A stretch of DNA of 10,178 bases, taken from contig DATKEG010000180.1 in NCBI GenBank assembly GCA_035544515.1, positions 1 through 10,178 on the forward strand, given 5' to 3'. Made by a program: the position numbers and the translations under genes. Positions 5,194-10,178 of the stretch are shown here, one piece after another. Position 1 is the stretch's first letter, and the number at the start of each line of letters is the position of its first letter. The stretch comes from DATKEG01 sp035544515. Its GTDB lineage: Bacteria > Acidobacteriota > Vicinamibacteria > Fen-336. The notes under the pieces were generated by a model. The model was not told the origin of the DNA, made no database searches, and saw only the letters and a list, made by a program, of their open reading frames with translations.

Positions 5194-6099
5194 CTAGGCG
5201 CGCCGCCGCCGTCGCGCCACCGCGCGGCCGATCAGCTCCACGATCTTCTTCGCGCAGCCGCCGTCCACATCCTTCTCGGGCTGGAACTCCGCGACCTCGA
5301 GGGCGATCGTGCGCGGAGAGGCGACGAGCGCGGTGACCAGGTCGGAGACCTCGGCCAGCGAGAGGGCGGCGCCTTCGGTCCGCGAGCCCTTGGCCGGCAT
5401 CTCGGCCGGATCGATCACGTCCACGTCGAGGTGGACGACGAGCGGCCCGTCCTCGTTCGCCACCGCGTCGAGGGCGAGGGCCGCCGTCGCGCGCATGCCC
5501 AGCCGCCGGGCGGCCATGGCCGGCAGGGCGAGTCCGAGGTCGCCCAGCGCCGGCCGCTCCCCGGGATCGAGCTCGCGAAAGCCGACCAGCGCGACGTGGT
5601 CCGGCTGCACGGCCGGCACGGGGCCGGCGGCCTCCACGACCTCCCGGGGACCGCGGCCGAGCGCGATGGCCAGGGCCATCCCGTCCAGGTGACCCGACGG
5701 CGTCGTCTCCGGCGTGTTCAGGTCGGCGTTGGCGTCGAGATAGACGAGGCCCACCGGCTGGCCCAGCGCGGCGAGCGCGCCGCCGACCGCGGCCGCGGCC
5801 AGCGTGCAGTCTCCGCCGAGGAGCACGGTGAACCCCTCGGCCAGGGCGCGCGTCATCTCGTCGGCGGCGGCCCGCACCGCGCACGCCACCACGTCCGCGT
5901 TGCGCGCCCGGGGATGGGCGGGATCGTCGCGGTGCGGGAAGAGCGACAGGTCGGACAGGTTCACCACGCGGGCGCCCGTCTCGCGCAGGCGCTCCAGGAG
6001 CCCGGCCTGCCGCAGCGCGAAGGGCGCGCGTTCGAGGCCGGGCTGGGCCGCGCCCGCGGCGCTGGGCACGCCGAAGACCGCTACCTTGTCCGCCGCCAT
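5194..6099 (-). CDS. Arginase/agmatinase-family (ureohydrolase) protein with altered active site
   Basis: A 301-residue protein with the ureohydrolase fold pattern; family members hydrolyse the guanidino group of arginine, agmatine or related compounds using two Mn ions. The visible blocks are VLLGGDCT (93-99), LDANADLNTPETTPSGHLDG (121-140), VHLDVDVIDP (222-231) and VAEFQPEKD (269-277). Asp97, Asp122, Asp126, Asp225 and Asp227 match family metal ligands. Three histidines of classical arginase are replaced: GGDH by GGDC (Cys98), DAHAD by DANAD (Asn124) and the S-G-x-x-H-G-M histidine by Asp139. The substrate, and even hydrolase activity, are therefore uncertain, and I withhold a gene name such as rocF or speB. 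The ATG at 6099 starts MAADKVAVFGVPSAAG, at the expected N-terminal strand; a -10-like TATACT ends 6 bases before it, so the message is probably leaderless. The C-terminus is a basic RRRRRA. Divergent from pepA. Confidence 0.87.
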   Translation of the reverse strand: MAADKVAVFGVPSAAGAAQPGLERAPFALRQAGLLERLRETGARVVNLSDLSLFPHRDDPAHPRARNADVVACAVRAAADEMTRALAEGFTVLLGGDCTLAAAAVGGALAALGQPVGLVYLDANADLNTPETTPSGHLDGMALAIALGRGPREVVEAAGPVPAVQPDHVALVGFRELDPGERPALGDLGLALPAMAARRLGMRATAALALDAVANEDGPLVVHLDVDVIDPAEMPAKGSRTEGAALSLAEVSDLVTALVASPRTIALEVAEFQPEKDVDGGCAKKIVELIGRAVARRRRRA

Positions 6100-6113
6100 G
6101 CTCGCAGTATAAT
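6086..6113. promoter_or_regulatory. Overlapping divergent promoters for pepA and the arginase-family gene
   Basis: On the plus strand a perfect TATAAT (6108-6113) follows TTGTCC (6086-6091) with a 16-base spacer, a plausible sigma70-type promoter starting near 6120 and giving pepA a leader of about 30 bases. On the minus strand TATACT (6106-6111) overlaps it and would start transcription at about 6099, the ATG of the arginase-family gene. The two -10 boxes share four bases. The pepA -35 lies inside the first codons of the opposing gene, so the two transcription units are physically interlocked. Confidence 0.65.
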
Positions 6114-6150
6114 TCGGCTTCCAGCGCGCCGCCGCCCGCCGAGGCCCCAT

Positions 6151-7638
6151 GTGAACATCAAGCTCTCCTTCACGCCCGTGTCCCAGAACGCGCTCGACCT
6201 GCTCGTCTTCGTGCTCGACGACGTCAAGACGCTGCACGCGGTGGACGATCCCGCGCTCGCCGCCCACCTGGAGCGCGCGCAGGGCGCCTTCCGCGAGAAG
6301 ACGCTCAAGCGCGAGTACTTCGCCACGCTTCCCGACGGGGCGAGTGCCCGGGCGCTCGTCGCCTATTGGAGTCCCTCCCTGAAGAGCTGGAACCTGTGGG
6401 AGAACGTGAAGACGTTCACGGCCCGCGCGCTGCGCCTGGCCCGCGACCTGCGCCTGCCGCGCGTGGGCCTGGTGCTCAACGCGGGGGAGTCGGCGCCGCT
6501 GGTCGGCAAGGCGGTGGAGGGCGCGGTGGTGGGTGCCTACACGTTCGACAAGTACAAGCAGGAGAAGGACGAGTTCCTGCAGAAGGACGCCCAGCTCGTG
6601 GTGCTCGTGCACCCCGACCACTCGGCGGACGCGGAGGCGCGCAAGGCCCGCTACGCCTGGGTATCGGAGAACGTCAACCTCGCCCGCGACCTGATCAACG
6701 AGCCGGGCGCGGTGGTGACGCCGGCCTACCTGGCCGACCGCGCCGGGGAGATCGCCAAGGAGGTCTCCCTGGAGGTCGAGATCCTGGATCCGGCCGGCCT
6801 CAAGGCCCGCGGCTACGCCGGCACGCTGCGCGTGGGCCAGGGCAGCGCCAACCCTCCGCGCATGGTCATCCTGCGTCACGTGCCGCGCCAGGAGTCGCGC
6901 GAGACCCTCACGCTGGTGGGCAAGGGCATCACCTTCGACTCCGGCGGCATCAGCCTCAAGCCGGGCGACCGGATGTGGGAGATGAAGGGGGACATGGCGG
7001 GGGCGGCGGCCGTGCTCGGCTCGATGCGCGCGCTGGGCCGCCTGGCCCCGGACGTCAAGGTGGTGGGCGTGATGTGCTGCGCGGAGAACCTGCCGGACGC
7101 CAACGCCCAGCGTCCCGGCGACATCTTCACGGCCAAGAACGGCAAGTCGGTCATGGTGGACAACACCGACGCCGAGGGCCGCCTGGTGCTCATCGACGGC
7201 CTGGCGCGCGCGGGCGAGGAGGGCGCCACCCACGTGGTGGACATCGCGACCCTCACCGGCGCGTGCGTGCGGGCCCTGGGACCGAGCGTGGCCGGGATCA
7301 TGGGCAACGACCGCGAGCTGGTGCAGCGCGTGATCCGCTCCGGCGAGCACCACGGCGAGGCGTTCTGGGAGCTGCCGCTCGTCGAGGAGTACCGGGAGAC
7401 GCTCAAGACGCCCTACGCCGACATCAACAACATCGCCGCGGGTGGCGTGGCCGGCGCGATCACGGCCGGGCTCTTCCTGAGGGAGTTCGTGCCCGCGGAC
7501 ACCGCCTGGGCGCACCTCGACATCGCCGGCCCCATGTTCAAGGACAAGGACTGGAAGTACTACGAGGCCGGCGCGCTGGGGTTCGGCGTCAAGTCGCTGG
7601 TCGACCTCTGCGAGCGCTTCCACGATCCCCTGACGTAG
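6151..7638 (+). CDS. pepA: Leucyl aminopeptidase (peptidase family M17)
   Basis: Cytosolic metallo-aminopeptidase that removes N-terminal residues from peptides, normally as a hexamer with two metal ions. The 495-residue length is typical. Residues 1 to about 160 are the M17 N-terminal domain; the catalytic domain holds GKGITFDSGGISLKPG (257-272), WEMKGDMAG (276-284) and NTDAEGRL (338-345). By alignment with E. coli PepA the metal ligands are Lys258, Asp263, Asp281, Asp340 and Glu342, and the catalytic pair is Lys270 and Arg344; all are present, so the enzyme should be active. The start is GTG at 6151 (VNIKLSFTPV), preceded by GAGG 6 bases upstream and a good promoter; the overlapping ATG at 6149 is followed at once by TGA. 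The DUF2207-type gene begins 40 bases after the stop and probably shares the transcript. Some PepA proteins also bind DNA; nothing here shows that. Confidence 0.96.
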   Translation: MNIKLSFTPVSQNALDLLVFVLDDVKTLHAVDDPALAAHLERAQGAFREKTLKREYFATLPDGASARALVAYWSPSLKSWNLWENVKTFTARALRLARDLRLPRVGLVLNAGESAPLVGKAVEGAVVGAYTFDKYKQEKDEFLQKDAQLVVLVHPDHSADAEARKARYAWVSENVNLARDLINEPGAVVTPAYLADRAGEIAKEVSLEVEILDPAGLKARGYAGTLRVGQGSANPPRMVILRHVPRQESRETLTLVGKGITFDSGGISLKPGDRMWEMKGDMAGAAAVLGSMRALGRLAPDVKVVGVMCCAENLPDANAQRPGDIFTAKNGKSVMVDNTDAEGRLVLIDGLARAGEEGATHVVDIATLTGACVRALGPSVAGIMGNDRELVQRVIRSGEHHGEAFWELPLVEEYRETLKTPYADINNIAAGGVAGAITAGLFLREFVPADTAWAHLDIAGPMFKDKDWKYYEAGALGFGVKSLVDLCERFHDPLT

Positions 7639-7648
7639 TGTCTCTGGC

Positions 7649-7664
7649 GGCGCCCCGCGGCGCC
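7649..7664 (+). promoter_or_regulatory. GC hairpin between pepA and the DUF2207-type gene
   Basis: GGCGCC, CCGC loop, GGCGCC in the 40-base gap, immediately before the next gene's ribosome-binding site. It could partly attenuate transcription or shield the 3' end of pepA mRNA. There is no T-run, and such short GC repeats arise easily at this base composition. Confidence 0.25.
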
Positions 7665-7678
7665 GGGGAGGGAGACCT

Positions 7679-9577
7679 GTGCGGTCGCTCGGAGGGGTGG
7701 TGTGCGGCCTGGCCGTCCTGCTCGGGGCGGCGCCCGCCGCCGCGCAGTCGAAGTCGCTGCACTGGCGCCATCTCCAGGTGGCCGCGGACCTCGACGCCGA
7801 CGGGCGCCTGCACGTGCGGGAACGCCACGCCATGGTGTTCACCGGGGACTGGAACGGCGGCGAGCGACGCTTCGACGTGCGCAAGGGCCAGTCGCTGCTC
7901 TTCCGCCGCATCAGCCGCGTCGGCCCGGCCACGGGCGCCCGGGAGCTGCGCCGGGGCGATCCTCCCCGCGTCGACGAATACGCCTGGGCCGACGCGAAGA
8001 CCCTGCGCTGGCGGAGCCGCGCGCCGACCGACCCGCCGTTCCGCTCGACCGAGATCGTGTACGAGATCGACTACACGCTCTCGGGCCTCCTCGGTTTCCG
8101 CGAGGGCGTCTACGTCCTCGATCACGACTTCGCGTTTCCGGACCGCCCGGGTCCCATCGCGCGCTTCTCTCTCGAGCTTCGCCTGGACCGGGTCTGGCGC
8201 CCGCCCGCGGCCGTGGCCCCGCGCGTGGACGCGGGCCCCCTGCCGGTGGGGGCGGGGTACCCGGTCCGGCTCGCGTTGACCCATCTCGGCGCCGCGGCGC
8301 CCGCGCACGTGGATCATGGCTCGCCCGGCTGGCGGCGCTTGCTCCTCGCCCTGCTCGCCCTGGCCACGCTCGTCCGCCTCGCGCTCTTCTGGCACGGCGA
8401 GCGCACGTCCGGCCGCCTCGAGCCGCTGGTCCCACCCGACCGCATCGGCGCGGGCTGGCTCGAGCAGAACGTCCTCCGTTGGCCGGCGGAGGTCGTGGGC
8501 GCGACCTGGGAGCGCTCCGTGAGCGCGGCGGAAGTCGCGGCCACGCTGGCGCGGCTCGAGGCCGAGGGCCGGATCGAGACCTGGCCGGACGCGGGCGACC
8601 CCGACGTGCGCCACCTCCGCCTGCTCGTGCCCCGCACGGCGCTCGTCCATCACGAACGCCTGCTCCTCGACGCGCTCCTGGTCGGGAAAGAAGACGCGAC
8701 GGACACGCGGGCGGTGAAGCGCCACTACAAGACGACGGGCTTCGATCCCGCGGGGGTGATCCGCTCCGCGCTCGAGACGCGCGTGGGCGAGCTGCTCGGC
8801 CCCGAGCGCCGCGGCGGCGTGGCGCGCGGGATGCCCACCGCCGTGCTGATGGTGGCCGGGCTCGCCGCGCTGGGCTGGGGGCTCGTGCGCGAAGCGGACG
8901 TGGTGGCCGTGTTCGCCGCCGGCGCCTCGCTCGTGGTGTACCTCGTCGGCGTCCCCCTGGCCCATCGGTGGCGCAAGCGCGTGGACGGCGGCGCGCTCGC
9001 GGCCGGCGGCCTGCTCGTGCCGATCGCGCTCCTTCTCGCGGCGGTCGCCTTCGTGCACGGCGCCGAGCCTCGGGTCGGCCTGGCCGCGCTTTTCGGAACC
9101 GTGGCGCTCGTCCTGGCCTTCGTCCACAGCCTGCTGAACCAGGCCGCCGCCACCGAGAGCAAGGCGGCGCTGCGCTTGCGCAAGCGGCTGACCGCCGCGC
9201 GGGAGTTCCTGCACGGCGAGCTGCGCCGGGGATCACCCGACGTCCAGGAGTCCTGGTTCCCGCACCTCCTCGCGCTCGGCCTGGCGGCGGAAGCCGACCG
9301 GTGGTCGGCGGCGCGCCCGGCCGCGCCGGCCGGACCCACGTCGTGGAGCGGCACGACGGGCGCCTCCACGTCGAGCCCTGAATCCCGATCGCCGGGTTTC
9401 AGCGCCGGCGGCGGCCGCTTCGGCGGCGCGGGCGCCTCGGGGTCCTGGGCGGCTACGGCTCAAGCCTTCTCGGCCAGCATCGCCGCCCCGAGCTCGTCGG
9501 GCTCCGGCGGCGGCAGCAGCTCGAGCGGCGGCTCGTCGAGCTCCAGCTCGGGCGGCGGGGGTGGGGGAGGCTGGTGA
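7679..9577 (+). CDS. DUF2207-type multi-pass membrane protein with Gly/Ser tail
   Basis: A 632-residue exported membrane protein of unknown function whose architecture resembles DUF2207 proteins. Residues 1-22 form a signal peptide ending APAAAQ. A beta-rich extracytoplasmic domain (about 25-210) includes VAADLDADGRLHVRERHAMV and the stretch EIVYEIDYTLSG. A membrane segment (about 219-238) follows, then a cytoplasmic region (about 240-380) with a small helix-turn-helix-like stretch (SAAEVAATLARLEAEGRIE). Hydrophobic segments lie at about 386-404, 406-428, 440-460 and 466-486, then a charged segment with ESWFPHLLALGLAAEADRW, the usual DUF2207 C-terminal motif zone. Residues 555-632 are a Ser/Gly/Ala tail ending in seven glycines and a Trp, also seen in that family. 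The GTG at 7679 is preceded by a strong purine-rich ribosome-binding site (GGGGAGGGAG, 7665-7674). Probably co-transcribed with pepA. Confidence 0.8.
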   Translation: MRSLGGVVCGLAVLLGAAPAAAQSKSLHWRHLQVAADLDADGRLHVRERHAMVFTGDWNGGERRFDVRKGQSLLFRRISRVGPATGARELRRGDPPRVDEYAWADAKTLRWRSRAPTDPPFRSTEIVYEIDYTLSGLLGFREGVYVLDHDFAFPDRPGPIARFSLELRLDRVWRPPAAVAPRVDAGPLPVGAGYPVRLALTHLGAAAPAHVDHGSPGWRRLLLALLALATLVRLALFWHGERTSGRLEPLVPPDRIGAGWLEQNVLRWPAEVVGATWERSVSAAEVAATLARLEAEGRIETWPDAGDPDVRHLRLLVPRTALVHHERLLLDALLVGKEDATDTRAVKRHYKTTGFDPAGVIRSALETRVGELLGPERRGGVARGMPTAVLMVAGLAALGWGLVREADVVAVFAAGASLVVYLVGVPLAHRWRKRVDGGALAAGGLLVPIALLLAAVAFVHGAEPRVGLAALFGTVALVLAFVHSLLNQAAATESKAALRLRKRLTAAREFLHGELRRGSPDVQESWFPHLLALGLAAEADRWSAARPAAPAGPTSWSGTTGASTSSPESRSPGFSAGGGRFGGAGASGSWAATAQAFSASIAAPSSSGSGGGSSSSGGSSSSSSGGGGGGGW

Positions 9578-9580
9578 CGC

Positions 9581-9616
9581 GGACGTGGATCGCCGGCCTG
9601 ATCGCCGGAGACGTCC
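9581..9616 (+). terminator. Possible hairpin after the DUF2207-type gene
   Basis: Four bases past the stop, GGACGT (9581-9586) pairs with ACGTCC (9611-9616), enclosing an inner stem CCGGC (9593-9597)/GCCGG (9604-9608) with a 6-base loop and an asymmetric internal bulge. No T-run follows, so at most it is a non-canonical or Rho-assisted end of the pepA transcript. The rest of 9578-9696 shows only GC-rich sequence with no gene. Confidence 0.3.
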
Positions 9617-9696
9617 GAAGCCGGGCAGACGTGAAGCAGAGGGCGTTGTAGAGGCGGAGGCGGGTGGTGGGACCCGGGCGCCGCGGCACCGCGGGG

Positions 9697-10178
9697 CTAG
9701 GGCTGATGCGTCTTGGCTTGCAGGGCTCTCTGCGCCGACTTCACCTCGACGGCGATGACGTGGGCTTCGCCGGAAAGCATCTCCCAGGAGTGCTCCGCGT
9801 CCTGCATCCACATCACCTGTCCGGGATACGTATCGAGAAGGACGTTCTTGCCGTCCGGGAGCGCCAGGCTCAGGCGTGCCGTGCCGAGGCTGACGAAAAC
9901 GAACGGCGGATGGGAATGCATGGGAGTCTTCCGGCCCTTGGCCGCACGCCCGTCGAAGACGCGGACGTGATCGTTCTCCAGGAGGACGTGGTGCACATCG
10001 GGGTCCACGGCCACCGCGTCATTGCCTTTCCGGGTGACAGCCGGCAGCGCACCCGCGGCCGACTTCTGCGCCGACTTCACCTCCACCGCGATGACGCGCA
10101 CCTCTCCCGAGAGCAGCTCCCAGGAATGCTCCATGCCGTCGCCGAGCCACATGACCTGCCCCGGATGGACGTCGAGCA
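9697..10178 (-). CDS. Tandem cupin-domain protein, C-terminal part (5' end beyond window)
   Basis: The frame is open to the right edge, so the N-terminus is missing; the internal ATG at 10152 is not a credible start because in-frame homology continues upstream of it. The visible 159 residues hold the end of one domain (LDVHPGQVMWLGDGMEHSWE, then LLSGEVRVIAVEVKSAQ) and a complete second copy. The second copy begins about DAVAVDPDVHHVLLENDHVR, carries the cupin core TPMHSHPPFVFVSLG and PDGKNVLLDTYPGQVMW, and ends with AEHSWEMLSGEAHVIAVEVK. The H-S-H-P pair is the expected metal-binding half of cupin motif 1. Cupins of this small type have very varied roles (binding proteins, isomerases, dioxygenases), so no reaction is assigned. 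Whether it is exported cannot be seen. The gene is convergent with the DUF2207-type gene, with 119 bases between stops. Confidence 0.8.
   Translation of the reverse strand, partial: LDVHPGQVMWLGDGMEHSWELLSGEVRVIAVEVKSAQKSAAGALPAVTRKGNDAVAVDPDVHHVLLENDHVRVFDGRAAKGRKTPMHSHPPFVFVSLGTARLSLALPDGKNVLLDTYPGQVMWMQDAEHSWEMLSGEAHVIAVEVKSAQRALQAKTHQP
9729..9837 (-). repeat. Internal direct repeat of the cupin gene, copy in domain 2
   Basis: This segment matches 10065-10176 in the same frame. The two start with an identical 19-base stretch (9729-9747 and 10065-10083) and differ in length by one codon (Asp-Ala-Glu against Asp-Gly-Met-Glu). The encoded peptides agree at about 27 of 36 positions. Confidence 0.8.
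10065..10176 (-). repeat. Internal direct repeat of the cupin gene, copy in domain 1
   Basis: Partner of 9729-9837, 336 bases (112 codons) upstream in the gene. It shows that the protein arose by tandem duplication of a whole cupin-type domain; any further copies would lie to the right of the window. Confidence 0.8.

Noticed and set aside
6100..7932. Extended N-terminus for the arginase-family gene
   Set aside because: The frame stays open upstream, antisense to pepA, but the family N-terminus starts at 6099 next to a -10 box and the extra part has no recognisable domain.
7589..9236. Large minus-strand frames antisense to the DUF2207-type gene
   Set aside because: Compositional shadows (Arg/Pro/Ala or His/Glu-rich) with no motifs; the plus strand gives a coherent signal peptide, membrane segments and family tail.
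9660..9696. CCGCGG-CA-CCGCGG inverted repeat near the cupin stop as a terminator
   Set aside because: The loop is only two bases, there is no T-run, and the hexamer is itself a palindrome, so the pairing is trivial at this GC content.
1..10178. CRISPR array, tRNA/rRNA, insertion sequence, phage or defence genes
   Set aside because: No regularly spaced repeats, no tRNA- or rRNA-like sequence, and no transposase, integrase or known defence-domain motifs were seen on either strand.

Overview
This is a very GC-rich bacterial chromosomal segment (GC clearly high, not computed) with tightly packed housekeeping genes. I see no phage, transposase, plasmid, CRISPR or RNA gene. The gene content, the divergent gene pairs and the -10 boxes lying almost on the start codons would fit an uncultured high-GC lineage such as Methylomirabilota/'Rokubacteria', Acidobacteria or a deltaproteobacterial relative. 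This placement is an inference and the window does not settle it.

Layout. Left edge: the first 45 codons of a probable seryl-tRNA synthetase gene run off the window on the minus strand. A 249-base intergenic region follows, with three imperfect copies of a GC-rich hairpin-like repeat. Next come galU on the plus strand and, convergent with it and sharing the bases of its stop codon, a small FmdB-type zinc-ribbon gene. Upstream of that gene lie its own promoter and a perfect 10+10 bp inverted repeat, then polA on the same strand. polA is divergent from a predicted membrane-attached lipoprotein gene. That gene's stop abuts the stop of a convergent arginase-family gene. The arginase-family gene is in turn divergent from pepA (leucyl aminopeptidase), which is followed 40 bases later by a DUF2207-type membrane protein gene. 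Right edge: a convergent gene encoding a protein with an internally duplicated cupin-type domain, cut by the window end.

The functions are mostly central: tRNA charging, UDP-glucose synthesis, DNA repair/replication, and peptide and amino-acid turnover. pepA and the DUF2207 gene probably form one transcription unit. The other genes seem to be transcribed singly or as divergent pairs from very short shared promoters. I found no new defence or biosynthetic system. The most interesting points are an arginase-family protein that lacks three of the family's active-site histidines, two overlapping back-to-back -10 elements with near-leaderless start codons, a DNA polymerase I with a degenerate proofreading site and a Tyr in the O-helix, a galU-upstream repeat family, and the recent internal duplication in the cupin gene.
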